Assembly: GCF_004348445.1 (NCBI RefSeq)
Contig: NZ_SMKV01000011.1
Coordinates: 1 to 64,000 of the forward strand
DNA from: Saccharopolyspora aridisoli
Lineage (GTDB): Bacteria; Actinomycetota; Actinomycetes; Mycobacteriales; Pseudonocardiaceae
Direction of reading: 5' to 3'
DNA: 64,000 bases
Shown: piece by piece, positions 8,519 through 16,986 of the stretch
How the letters are laid out: every line of letters starts with the position of its first letter
Numbering within the stretch: the first letter of the stretch is position 1
Translations under genes and position numbers: made by a program
Notes under the pieces: model-generated
Database searches by the model: none
What the model saw: the letters and a program-made list of their open reading frames with translations, nothing else
Told to the model about the DNA's origin: nothing

Positions 8519-9805
8519 TCAGCCGAAGGTGCGCAGTCCGGTCCAGGCATCCGCGGCCAGCTTCCGCAGGCGGACGCCGTGACGGGCGGCGGTGGCGCGG
8601 AACAGCTCGCCCAGACCGGGTTTCGGATCCGGGTTGCCGATGGTGAACACGCCCTGGGCGAAGTCGCACAGCAGTTTCGGGTACTGCTGCTGCACCCGGT
8701 CCGACAGCACCAGGCCGGGCGCGCGTTGCAGCCGCTTGTGGTCGGCGAGCACGAAGTTGCCCTCCAGGCGTTCGCGGTAGCCGTCGAGCCGACCGCCGTT
8801 CTCGACGGACTCGGCGGCGGTGCGTCCGGCGGCGAGACCGGATCCGATGGCGAAGTTGACGCCCTCCAGCCAGATCCCGGCCGCCAGGCACATCGCGGCG
8901 GCGTCACCGGTCACGAGCATCCCGGGCGCGGACAGCGGGGGCATGCTGCGGTAGCCGCCTTCCGGGATGAGGTGCGCGGAGTACTCCTTGAGCTCCGCGC
9001 CGCGCAGGTAGGGGGCGATCGCCGGGTGCGCCTTGAGGTCGGCGAGCACTTCCTCCGGGCGCCTGCCCGAGGCGGCGAGGCCGGTCAGCGACAGGACGAC
9101 GCCGACGCTGATGGTGTCGCGGTTGGTGTAGAGGAACCCGCCGCCGGGAATGCCCCCGGTGCAGCCGAGGATCTCGAAGTCCGCGCCGTGGTCACCGGTG
9201 AGCGCGAAGCGCTCCTCGATGGCTTTGCGCGGCAGCGCCAGGGTTTCCTTGACGCCGAGCGTCTGGTGCTCGGGGTCGGTCCCGGGCACCAGTCCGGCCT
9301 GCTTGGCGAGGAACGAGTTGACGCCGTCGGCGGCGATGACCACGCGTGCCCGGATGTCGCCGTCGGGACGGTCGGTGCGCACGCCGACGATCTGGCCGTC
9401 CTCGCGGATCACGTCGGTGGCCACCGTCGAGGTGACCAACCGAGCTCCGGCGTCGACGGCCTTGCCCGCCAGCCACGAGTCGAAGTCGGCGCGGAAGGTC
9501 GTCATGCCGTTGTAGGGGGCGCTGCCCCAGTCCTCGGTGCGGAAGTCGACGGTGAGCGCCTGGTGATCGGTGAGCATCATCGTGCTGCGGCGGGTCACCC
9601 AGCGCTGCACCGGCACTTCGCGCCACCACTCTGGCAGCACCTCGTCGAGCACCCGGCCGTAGACGACTCCGCCGTAGACGTTCTTGGAGCCGGGGAACGG
9701 CCCGCGTTCGAGCAGGATGACGCTGCGCCCGGCTCGGGCGAGTTCCAGTGCGGCGGCCGACCCGGCGGGACCGGCGCCGACCACGACGGCGTCGACTTCA
9801 GGCAT
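8519..9805 (-). CDS. FixC-like electron transfer flavoprotein-quinone oxidoreductase
   Basis: A 428-residue FAD enzyme. The N-terminus has the dinucleotide-binding motif VVGAGPAGSAAALELARAG, then a GSKNVYGGVVYGR segment typical of FixC/ETF-QO, and later the second FAD contact GMLVTGDAAAMC. It lacks its own iron-sulfur domain, which the next gene supplies. The expected role is to move electrons from ETF to the membrane menaquinone pool. The ATG at 9805 overlaps the etfA stop by eight bases. In this locus it offers a route for reoxidising mycofactocin-linked flavoproteins through respiration; that link is inferred from position. Confidence 0.87.
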   Translation of the reverse strand: MPEVDAVVVGAGPAGSAAALELARAGRSVILLERGPFPGSKNVYGGVVYGRVLDEVLPEWWREVPVQRWVTRRSTMMLTDHQALTVDFRTEDWGSAPYNGMTTFRADFDSWLAGKAVDAGARLVTSTVATDVIREDGQIVGVRTDRPDGDIRARVVIAADGVNSFLAKQAGLVPGTDPEHQTLGVKETLALPRKAIEERFALTGDHGADFEILGCTGGIPGGGFLYTNRDTISVGVVLSLTGLAASGRRPEEVLADLKAHPAIAPYLRGAELKEYSAHLIPEGGYRSMPPLSAPGMLVTGDAAAMCLAAGIWLEGVNFAIGSGLAAGRTAAESVENGGRLDGYRERLEGNFVLADHKRLQRAPGLVLSDRVQQQYPKLLCDFAQGVFTIGNPDPKPGLGELFRATAARHGVRLRKLAADAWTGLRTFG

Positions 9806-10724
9806 CTCGTCTCCGGCGGTCGAGTTCGCGCAGGACTTCGGGGGCGTCGGCGATGATGCCGAGGTCGGCCATCGCCGTCATCGGGCAGGACGGGTCCGTG
9901 TTGATGCTGACCACGTGCTCGGGTCGTCCTAGGCCACCGGTGTGCTGCGCGGCGCCGGAGATGCCGAGGGCGACGTAGAGCTCGGGGGCGACGACGACGC
10001 CGGTGGTGCCGATCTGCCGGTCGTGCCCGGCCCACCCGGCGTCGGTGACCACCCGGGTCGCTCCGGCTGAGGCGCCGAGCCATGCTGCGACGTCGGTCAG
10101 CGTCCGCATCACGGCGGTGCCGTCCTCACCCCGCCGCACCAGACCCGCTCCGCCGCCGAGGATGCGGTCGGCTTCGGTGAGCTCCACGGTCTCCGGTTCG
10201 GGTTCGCGGACCTCGACCGGTTCGGCGTCGAGCACCTCAGCGACGGTGGCGGCGATGGTCACCGGTTCCGGTGGCGGGATCGGGTGGCCGACGCCGCGCA
10301 CCCCGGGGACCAGGGTCACCACCACGGGCCCGGTGAAGCGGACCTGGACCTCCAGGAAATCGTCCACCCTGGACAGGTCGGCGGTGCCGGTGCCGCAACG
10401 CGTCGCCCCGGCGTGCAGCGGCCTGCCGGTGCCGAACGCCAGTCGGGGCGCGAGGTCGCGTCCGTCGGGTGAGGCGGGTAGCAGCACCACCCGCACCGCG
10501 TCGAGCAGCGGTCCCAGCGTCGCGGCTAGCGAACCGGGCGCGACCTGCTCGGACTCGACGGTCCACGTGCTGCGGGCGGTGCGGAGCTCCTTGGCGGCGC
10601 GGTCGGTCCCGGTGCCGGCGAGCAGGACCGCTCCTCCAGCCTCCGCGACGGTCTCGTCGGCCCCGCCGGGGAGTGCGCCGTCGCGGACGACGACCACGGC
10701 CAGCACCTCGGGTAGCGCGTTCAC
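9798..10724 (-). CDS. Mycofactocin-associated electron transfer flavoprotein, alpha subunit
   Basis: A 308-residue ETF alpha subunit. The C-terminal FAD domain is clear: IGTTGVVVAPELYVALGISG followed by AAQHTGGL, SINTDPSCPM and the terminal DLGIIAD motif, all hallmarks of ETF alpha. The N-terminal half is diverged. The GTG at 10724 overlaps the OYE stop as GTGA; the 48-codon upstream extension lies within the OYE gene in another frame and is discarded. It pairs with the beta subunit at 7378-8214. Confidence 0.88.
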   Translation of the reverse strand: MNALPEVLAVVVVRDGALPGGADETVAEAGGAVLLAGTGTDRAAKELRTARSTWTVESEQVAPGSLAATLGPLLDAVRVVLLPASPDGRDLAPRLAFGTGRPLHAGATRCGTGTADLSRVDDFLEVQVRFTGPVVVTLVPGVRGVGHPIPPPEPVTIAATVAEVLDAEPVEVREPEPETVELTEADRILGGGAGLVRRGEDGTAVMRTLTDVAAWLGASAGATRVVTDAGWAGHDRQIGTTGVVVAPELYVALGISGAAQHTGGLGRPEHVVSINTDPSCPMTAMADLGIIADAPEVLRELDRRRRDA

Positions 10725-12664
10725 AGTTCCACCGCCACTCGATGACCCTCGATCACGGCCGCGTGCGCGCGCCGCGGTGCCAGGCAGTCGCCCGCGCGGT
10801 GCACCGGGAACGGCGCGTCGCGCAGCTCGTGCCACAATTCGTCGACCGGGCTCTGGTGCACCGCGCACACCACCCAGTCGAAGGTGTGCTCGCCAGTCTC
10901 ACCGGTGGTGTGCTTGAGGATCTGCAGCGACACGCGATCGCCTTCGGCGGAGGCGCCCAGGACGACCTCGTCGGTGCGTTGCCCGATCCCCTTGGCGTGC
11001 GCGCGGATGTTGAAGGTCTCCATGTCCAGCGTGACGCCGAGGTCCTGGCAGACGACCATGCCCGGGGTGCTGATCTGCACCCGGCATCCCCGGTCGGCCA
11101 GCAGTTCGGCGACCGAGGCGGCCTGGTGGAAGCCGAGCTCGTCGACGATCAGCACGTCGCCCTCGGGTGCGGTGTCCCCGGCGAGCACGTCGCGGACGTC
11201 GACCACGCGCGTCAGATCACCCGCCCACCAAGGCGATTGCGGTCTCGCTCCGGTGGCCAGCACTACCGCGTCGGGGTGCTCCTCGCGGAGCACCCGCGCG
11301 GTGGCCTCCGTTCCGGTCTTGACGTCCACGCCGTGGCGCTGGCACTCGGCGCGCAGGTTCCGCACCACGTCGAGGAATTCGGCACGCCCCGGCACGCTTG
11401 CCGCCTGCGCGACCTGCCCGCCGGTCTCGGCCGCCCGCTCGAAGAGCGTCACGTGGTGGCCGCGTTCGGCGGCGGTGGACGCGGCCTGCAAACCGGCCGG
11501 CCCACCACCGACCACCAGCACGCGGCTGCGCCTGCGCGGCGTCGGCAGGGTGGTGGATTCCTTGCCGGTGCGCGGGTTCTCGATGCACCCGAGCCAGCGG
11601 TTGAGGCCCATCCGGCCGACGCACTCCTGGTTGCAGGACAGGCAGGTCCGGATGTCGGTGGCGTGCCCCGACCGGGCTTTGGCCGCGAAGTCGGCATCGG
11701 CGATCTGACCGCGCACCACGCCAACCAGGTCGCAGTGGCCCTCCTCCAGCGCGCGTTCGGCCTGCAGCGGGTCCTTGATGCGGCCGACGCCGACGACCGG
11801 CAGGTCGACCGCCTGGCGGATGGCGTTGGAGATGAACAGCGCGTACCCAGGCGGGATCGCCATCGACGCCTCGATCATGTACAGCGTCGAGGTGGCCACG
11901 CCGATCGAGGTGTTGATGTAGTCGACCTTGCCCGTGCCCTCGACCATCTTGGCGACCTCGACGGCCTCGTCGATGGTGGTGCCGCCCTCGATCAGCTCGT
12001 CGCCGCAGAGCCGCACGCCCAGCGCCCGGTCGGGCCCGATGGATTCGCGGACGGCGTCGATGATCTCCAACAGGATGCGGGCCCGGCCGGTCAGCGATCC
12101 GCCGTAGTCGTCGGTGCGCTTGTTGGTGGCCGGGGACAGGAATCCGCGCACGATCGACGAGTGCGAGCACTGCAGCTCCACGCCGTCGAACCCGCCTTCG
12201 GCGCAGTGCGCGGCGACCGTGCCGTACCCGGCGACGACCTCGGCGATCTCGCGCTCGTCGATGGCCTTGGGAACTTCGCGGAACATCGGGTCGGGCACCG
12301 CCGAGGGCGCCCACACCGGCAGCCGCGAGTACATCGACGAGGCCTGTCCGCCGTTGTGGTTGAGCTGCGCGAAGATCGGCGTGTCGTGGGCGTGCACGGC
12401 CTCGGTGATGCGGCGGTACCCGGAGATCACCGACGGGTCGAAGCCGTGGATGAGCTTCTCGTACGGCCAGTCGGTGGGGTGTGTCGAGTGCTCCTCGGTG
12501 ATCACCAGCCCGGAACCGCCCGCGGCGCGCGCCGCGTAGTAGGCGGCGTGCTGCTCGGTGGGGTGGCCGTCGCGCGCGTAGTTGGTCAGGTGCGCGGAGA
12601 ACACGATGCGGTTGCGCACGGTCACCGGTCCCAGCCGCAGCGGGGAGAACAGGTAGCGGCTCAT
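10721..12664 (-). CDS. Mycofactocin system FadH/OYE family oxidoreductase 2
   Basis: A 647-residue enzyme built like 2,4-dienoyl-CoA reductase: an N-terminal old-yellow-enzyme TIM barrel for FMN (residues 1-340), a [4Fe-4S] site CLSCNQEC followed eleven residues later by another Cys, and a C-terminal FAD/NAD(P)H domain starting at RVLVVGGGPAGLQAAS. It is one of two such proteins known to occur beside mycofactocin genes in some actinobacteria; their function has not been established to my knowledge. The ATG overlaps the preceding OYE stop (ATGA) and the 3' end overlaps etfA (GTGA). Confidence 0.9.
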   Translation of the reverse strand: MSRYLFSPLRLGPVTVRNRIVFSAHLTNYARDGHPTEQHAAYYAARAAGGSGLVITEEHSTHPTDWPYEKLIHGFDPSVISGYRRITEAVHAHDTPIFAQLNHNGGQASSMYSRLPVWAPSAVPDPMFREVPKAIDEREIAEVVAGYGTVAAHCAEGGFDGVELQCSHSSIVRGFLSPATNKRTDDYGGSLTGRARILLEIIDAVRESIGPDRALGVRLCGDELIEGGTTIDEAVEVAKMVEGTGKVDYINTSIGVATSTLYMIEASMAIPPGYALFISNAIRQAVDLPVVGVGRIKDPLQAERALEEGHCDLVGVVRGQIADADFAAKARSGHATDIRTCLSCNQECVGRMGLNRWLGCIENPRTGKESTTLPTPRRRSRVLVVGGGPAGLQAASTAAERGHHVTLFERAAETGGQVAQAASVPGRAEFLDVVRNLRAECQRHGVDVKTGTEATARVLREEHPDAVVLATGARPQSPWWAGDLTRVVDVRDVLAGDTAPEGDVLIVDELGFHQAASVAELLADRGCRVQISTPGMVVCQDLGVTLDMETFNIRAHAKGIGQRTDEVVLGASAEGDRVSLQILKHTTGETGEHTFDWVVCAVHQSPVDELWHELRDAPFPVHRAGDCLAPRRAHAAVIEGHRVAVEL

Positions 12665-14610
12665 CGCAGACCCCCCGCCGCTCGACGGCCTTCCAGGATC
12701 GCCTCGTGCACGGTGCGGGGCGCGACGCAGTCGCCGATCCGCACCCCGTCGAGCCGCTGGTCCGGCAGCCGGTGTCCGCAGTGGACGACGGTGGCCGCCA
12801 GGCGCTCCCGGGTTTCGGCGGTGTGGACGTCCTCCAAGACCACGTGATCGTTACGCACCTCGCGCAGCAGGGACCGCTTCTCCAACGCCACCCCGGCCCG
12901 CTGCAGCCGCGCGTTGGCATCGGCGAGGTCTCCGGTCAGCGCGAGTTGCGTGCCCACGACCTGGTCCTGCGTCACGATCGCGGTCTCCACGCCTCGGCCC
13001 GCCAGCAGTTCGGCCACGCCGACTCCGACGAAGTCCCCGACGGGGTCGTGCACCACCACCGGTCCCTCGGGCGTCTCACCGGTCAAAGCTTCGACCACGT
13101 CGAGCACCACGCCCCCCTCTACCTTGAAACCCCAGGGGCCCGGCACGGACCCGGTCGCCACCACGACCTCGCGCCCGGCCACGTCCTCCGGACCGGCCTC
13201 GACTCCGAGCCGCACCTGGACGCCGAGTCGCCTGACTTCTTCCTCGAGCCACTCGACAAACCGCGACAAACGCCCGCGACCGGCGACTTCGGCCGCAATG
13301 CGCACCATCCCGCCGATCTGGTCACCGCGCTCGACGACCTCCACGGTCCGTCCCCGCAGGGCGAGCACCCGAGCGGCCTCCAGACCCGCGGGGCCACCTC
13401 CCACCACCAACACCGGCTCTCCCGAACCGAACCGCCCTTCAGCAGCACTCCGGTCCCCAACTCCAGTGGAACTCCGACGACGGACTTCAGTGGAAATCTG
13501 GGGACGGGTTTCGGTGGGAACCGGGGGATCTTCGGTCTCGTGACCGGCCGAGGGGTTGACGATGCAGGTGACGATGGGGTTGCGGTTGTCGCGGACGTTG
13601 CACTTCTGATTGCACAGGACGCAGGGGCGGACCGGCGTGCCGTCGCGGACCTCGGCGACGAGATCGGGGTCGGCGATCTGCGCTCGGGTCATCTCGACCA
13701 GGTCCGCCACACCGTCGTCGAGGGCTCGCTGAGCCTGATCCGGTTCGACGACGCTGCCCTGCAGGACGACCGGGGTCCCCCCGGCGGCTCCGCGGATCCA
13801 CCTGCATAGGTCGATGTTGAAGCCGGGCTCGGTGTGCAGGTCGGGGCGGGTGGCGGTGGTGCCCATCGCCGAGCCCCGGACGACCACCAGGTAGTCGACC
13901 GCGTCGCGGACCGATTCAACGATGCCGACTGCGGCCTCCGGCGTGATGCCGGCCCACGGTGCGAGCTCGTCGCAGGACAACCGCAGGCCGACCACCCCGT
14001 CCCCGACCGCTTCGCGCACGGCCGCGAGCACCTCGCGCAGCAGCCGCGTGCGGTCGGTGCCGTAGTCGTCGGAGCGCTGGTTGGTCAGCCCGGACAGGAA
14101 CTGCCGCAGCAGCGAGAACTGCCCGGCGTTGAGCTCGACCCCGTGCAGCCCGCTGCGCATCGCCTCGCGAGAGGCCGAGGCGAAACCCGCCACCAGCGCG
14201 TCGATCTCGTCCTGCTCCAGCTCCATCGGCATCTCTCGGCTGGCGACGTCGGGCACCCGCGAGGGTGCCCACAGCGCGCGCTGCGAGAACGCCGAGGAGC
14301 CCTGCGACCCGGAGTGCCCGAGCCCGGCGAGCACCACGGTCCCGTGCGGACGGCACGCCTCGGCCACGGCGGCCCAGCCCGGGCCGCAGTGAGACGCCAG
14401 CGGTGCGCGTTCGTAGGGCCAGTCCGAGTCGTGCGCGCTCGCGGTCTCGGTGACCAGCACACCGGCTCCACCGGCGGCGCGCGCCGCGTAGTAGCCGACG
14501 TGCCGGTCCGAGATGTCCCGATCACGCCCGAGGTTGGTCTCGTGCGGTCCGAACAGGACCCGCGACGGTGCGGTGCTCCGGCCGAGCCGGACCGGGTCGA
14601 CGAGTTTCAC
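12661..14610 (-). CDS. Mycofactocin system FadH/OYE family oxidoreductase 1
   Basis: The 649-residue partner of the previous protein, with the same architecture: OYE barrel, CVLCNQKC plus a fourth Cys eleven residues on, then a FAD/NAD(P)H domain beginning VLVVGGGPAGLEAARVL. A Ser/Thr/Arg/Glu-rich linker of about 40 residues separates the two halves. The GTG at 14610 overlaps the mftC stop as GTGA, making it the first gene after the maturase; the 144-codon open extension upstream lies in mftC and is a shadow. The two paralogues are tandem and coupled, so they may act as a pair. Substrate unknown. Confidence 0.9.
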   Translation of the reverse strand: MKLVDPVRLGRSTAPSRVLFGPHETNLGRDRDISDRHVGYYAARAAGGAGVLVTETASAHDSDWPYERAPLASHCGPGWAAVAEACRPHGTVVLAGLGHSGSQGSSAFSQRALWAPSRVPDVASREMPMELEQDEIDALVAGFASASREAMRSGLHGVELNAGQFSLLRQFLSGLTNQRSDDYGTDRTRLLREVLAAVREAVGDGVVGLRLSCDELAPWAGITPEAAVGIVESVRDAVDYLVVVRGSAMGTTATRPDLHTEPGFNIDLCRWIRGAAGGTPVVLQGSVVEPDQAQRALDDGVADLVEMTRAQIADPDLVAEVRDGTPVRPCVLCNQKCNVRDNRNPIVTCIVNPSAGHETEDPPVPTETRPQISTEVRRRSSTGVGDRSAAEGRFGSGEPVLVVGGGPAGLEAARVLALRGRTVEVVERGDQIGGMVRIAAEVAGRGRLSRFVEWLEEEVRRLGVQVRLGVEAGPEDVAGREVVVATGSVPGPWGFKVEGGVVLDVVEALTGETPEGPVVVHDPVGDFVGVGVAELLAGRGVETAIVTQDQVVGTQLALTGDLADANARLQRAGVALEKRSLLREVRNDHVVLEDVHTAETRERLAATVVHCGHRLPDQRLDGVRIGDCVAPRTVHEAILEGRRAAGGLR

Positions 14611-15794
14611 GACCCGGTCACCAGTGGAGACGAGTCGCAGGGCTTCGCAGGGAAGGCGGGCATGCCGAGCCCGACCTTGCGCCGCGAGGAACGCGAGTGG
14701 TCCTGCGTCGCCTTGGGCAGCGCGCTCTTGTCCACGACGGACAACGCGGACTGCCCGTGCCCCTGCACGCACTCGGGGTCGGGTCCGTCCAACGGGAGTC
14801 CGGTGAAGAACTTCGCCGCCATGCAACCGCCCTGGCAGGCGTCGTAGTGCGAGCACGACGCGCACGCCCCCGCCGACTGCGGTTGCCGGAGATCGTTGAA
14901 CAGCTCCGACTCCCGCCACACGCGGGCGAAACCGCCTTCCTCGCGGACGTTGCCGCCCTTGAACACGTCGTGGATGGCGAACGGGCACGCGTAGACGTCG
15001 CCGACCGGGTCGATCAGGCACACCACCCTTCCCGCACCGCACAGGTTCAGACCCGGCAGCGGGGTCGATCCCAGCGCGTTGAGGTGGAAGAACGAGTCAC
15101 CGGTGAGCACCTGGTCGCCGCGGGCGACCAGCCAGTCGTAGATCTGCCGCTGCTGCGCGTCGGAGGGGTGCAGCTCGTCCCACACGTCGGCACCGCGTCC
15201 GGACGGCCGCAGCCTGGTGATGCGCAGCTGCGCGCCGAAGCGGTCGGCGATGACCTTGAAGTCGTCGAGCTGGTCGACGTTCTGGCTGGTCATCACGACC
15301 GAGATCTTGAAGTCGCGCATGCCCGCGTCGGAGAGGTTCTGCAACGCGGTCATCGCCATGTCGAACGATCCGGGCCCGCGCACCGCGTCGTTGACCTCGC
15401 GGGTCGCGCCGTCGAGCGAGATCTGCACGTCGACGTAGTCGGTGGCGGCCAGGCGGCGCGCACGTTCGGCGTCGATGCGCAGTCCGTTGGTGGAGAATTT
15501 GACCCCGACCTGGTGGTCGATGGCGTAGTCGAGGAGTTCCCAGAAGTCGGGGCGCACGGTGGGTTCACCGCCGCCGACGTTGACGTAGAAGACCTGCATG
15601 CGTTGCAGCTCGTCGATGACCGCTTTCATCTCGGCGGTGGAGAGCTCGTTCGGGTCCCGCCGCCCGGAGGAGGACAGGCAGTGCTCGCAGGCCAGGTTGC
15701 AGGCGTAGGTCCATTCCCACGTCAGGCAGATGGGGGCGTCGAGTCCGCCCTTGAACTGCTCTACCAGCGCGGGGACCGGTGCTGTGGTGGTCAT
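14607..15794 (-). CDS. mftC: Mycofactocin radical SAM maturase MftC
   Basis: MftC is the radical SAM enzyme that decarboxylates the C-terminal Tyr of MftA and then links it to the adjacent Val. The 395-residue protein has the SAM [4Fe-4S] motif CNLACEHC (residues 32-39), a GGGEP SAM-contact motif, and a C-terminal SPASM domain with cysteines in GLNLCGAG, YACPFA, CASCSHYDAC and QGGC that bind auxiliary clusters. The ATG at 15794 opens 124 bases after mftB; all later genes are coupled to it. Length and motifs agree with characterised MftC proteins. Confidence 0.97.
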   Translation of the reverse strand: MTTTAPVPALVEQFKGGLDAPICLTWEWTYACNLACEHCLSSSGRRDPNELSTAEMKAVIDELQRMQVFYVNVGGGEPTVRPDFWELLDYAIDHQVGVKFSTNGLRIDAERARRLAATDYVDVQISLDGATREVNDAVRGPGSFDMAMTALQNLSDAGMRDFKISVVMTSQNVDQLDDFKVIADRFGAQLRITRLRPSGRGADVWDELHPSDAQQRQIYDWLVARGDQVLTGDSFFHLNALGSTPLPGLNLCGAGRVVCLIDPVGDVYACPFAIHDVFKGGNVREEGGFARVWRESELFNDLRQPQSAGACASCSHYDACQGGCMAAKFFTGLPLDGPDPECVQGHGQSALSVVDKSALPKATQDHSRSSRRKVGLGMPAFPAKPCDSSPLVTGS

Positions 15795-15854
15795 TCCAGG
15801 CTCACTTCCAACGGGACTTCGTCGTCTGCATTGGGTGGCAGGGGTTTTCTCAAC

Positions 15855-15870
15855 GCGGCGGAGCCGCCGT
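15855..15870 (-). promoter_or_regulatory. Small hairpin in the mftB-mftC gap
   Basis: A 5-bp GC stem (cggcg / cgccg, with a G-T closing pair) around a four-base loop sits in the 124-base gap between mftB and mftC, the only sizeable gap in the operon. No T-tract follows it on the transcript strand, so it is not a strong terminator. It could lower downstream expression relative to mftA and mftB. Confidence 0.3.
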
Positions 15871-15918
15871 CTCAGGTGTGGGTCTCACCCGGCACGCCGA
15901 GCAAGGTGATCGACGAAC

Positions 15919-16191
15919 TCACTCTCGCGGGCGGATCATGTCGGACGCGGCCAGGGAGGCGAGTGCTTTGCGGAACTGCGGGCGGCGCTGCTCGGGGAAG
16001 CGCGCCAGTGCCTCTTCGACGCTGGCGTGCTCGTCGAGCTCGCGGACGAGTTCCACCAGTTCGGGCACTTTCAGGAACGACAGCTTCCGGTTGCCGAAGT
16101 GGTACGCGAGCGCCCCGAAGGGTTCGGGGCGCAACGCGACTTGCGGGTTCAACCGGTAGCCGCGGCTGATGTCGAACTCCGCGGCGGCCAC
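15919..16191 (-). CDS. mftB: Mycofactocin biosynthesis chaperone MftB
   Basis: MftB is the small PqqD-like RiPP recognition protein that binds the MftA leader and presents it to MftC. The 90-residue protein carries the highly conserved MftB block beginning RLNPQVALRPEPFGALAYHF. Two GTG starts are possible: 16191, two bases after the mftA stop, and 16209, which overlaps mftA by 16 bases. Neither has a strong ribosome site, and 16191 is chosen as the stop-start arrangement. Confidence 0.95.
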   Translation of the reverse strand: MAAAEFDISRGYRLNPQVALRPEPFGALAYHFGNRKLSFLKVPELVELVRELDEHASVEEALARFPEQRRPQFRKALASLAASDMIRPRE

Positions 16192-16193
16192 GA

Positions 16194-16298
16194 TCAGTAG
16201 ACCCCGCACATCCCGTCGATGGAAACTTCCTCTACCAGGAGTTCTTCCTCGAGGACGGGCTCGTTTCCGGTGCTCTGGTCGATCTGCTTGTCAGCCAT
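16194..16298 (-). CDS. mftA: Mycofactocin precursor peptide MftA
   Basis: A 34-residue ribosomal precursor whose last ten residues, VSIDGMCGVY, are the invariant MftA core. The terminal Val-Tyr is turned into the redox-active cofactor by MftC and released by MftE. The leader is acidic with an EEELLVEE stretch just ahead of the core, presumably the MftB recognition part. An ATG at 16298 follows GAGGAG with a six-base spacer, one of the best ribosome sites in the window, as expected for a precursor needed in excess. It is first in the operon and divergent from mftR. Confidence 0.98.
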   Translation of the reverse strand: MADKQIDQSTGNEPVLEEELLVEEVSIDGMCGVY

Positions 16299-16332
16299 GC
16301 GATGCTCCTCACAGTGTCGAGCTACCATCGAC

Positions 16333-16362
16333 ACGGTATTTGCACCGAGTGCATTTTTACAA
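16333..16362 (-). promoter_or_regulatory. mftA promoter with embedded inverted-repeat operator
   Basis: On the minus strand, TTGTAA (complement of 16357-16362) and TACCGT (complement of 16333-16338) form a -35/-10 pair with an 18-base spacer, about 35 bases ahead of the mftA start. The perfect inverted repeat TGCAC-CGA-GTGCA (16341-16353) fills the spacer. A TetR-type repressor dimer bound there would block RNA polymerase, so this is the likely MftR operator. The site also lies 27 bases ahead of the mftR start, allowing autoregulation. Confidence 0.55.
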
Positions 16363-16380
16363 GACCTGGAGCGGGTTCCG

Positions 16381-16986
16381 TTGCGGCATGACACCTCTGG
16401 AGCACAGCGATCGGGTGGGCGCCGAAAGGTCACCACCGCAGCGGAACTGGAGCAGGTCGCCTTCGACCTCTTCGACGAACAGGGCTTCGAACGCACCACC
16501 GTCACCGACATCGCGGCCGCCGCGGGCATCGCGCGGCGCACGTTCTTCCACTACTTCCCGTCGAAGAACGACATCCCGTGGGGCGACTTCGACTCAGGCC
16601 TGGAGCGGATGCGCGCCGAGTTCCGCGCGCTGCCGGATGACCTCCCGCTGATGGACGCGGTGCGGCACTGCTTGGTGGAGTTCAACCGGGTCCCGGAGGA
16701 CCAGGCCCCCGACCACCGCAGGCGGATGCGGCTGATCCTGGGAGTTCCCGCGCTGCAAGCGCATTCGACGCTGCGCTTCGAGGCATGGCGCGAGGTGGTG
16801 GCCGGGTACGTCGGCCACCGCCTCGGCCAGTCGTCAACCGCGCTGACCCCGCAGACCATCGCGCACGCCACGCTGGGCGTGGCGCTGTCGGCGTATCAGC
16901 ACTGGCTGGATCATCCCGAGCAGGATCTCTCGTCCCTGCTCGACACGGCGATGCGCGAACTCGCGCTCGCGCACGCCGCTCAGTAG
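16381..16986 (+). CDS. mftR: Mycofactocin system transcriptional regulator MftR (TetR family)
   Basis: A 201-residue TetR-type repressor. The N-terminal helix-turn-helix is clear (VTDIAAAAGIARRTFFHYF), followed by a ligand-binding C-terminal domain typical of MftR. MftR of mycobacteria represses mftA and responds to long-chain acyl-CoA; this is family knowledge, not visible here. No in-frame ATG precedes the domain; a TTG at 16381 with GGAG nine bases upstream is the best start. The gene is divergent from mftA, and its 3' end overlaps the convergent alcohol dehydrogenase gene by seven bases. Confidence 0.9.
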   Translation: MRHDTSGAQRSGGRRKVTTAAELEQVAFDLFDEQGFERTTVTDIAAAAGIARRTFFHYFPSKNDIPWGDFDSGLERMRAEFRALPDDLPLMDAVRHCLVEFNRVPEDQAPDHRRRMRLILGVPALQAHSTLRFEAWREVVAGYVGHRLGQSSTALTPQTIAHATLGVALSAYQHWLDHPEQDLSSLLDTAMRELALAHAAQ

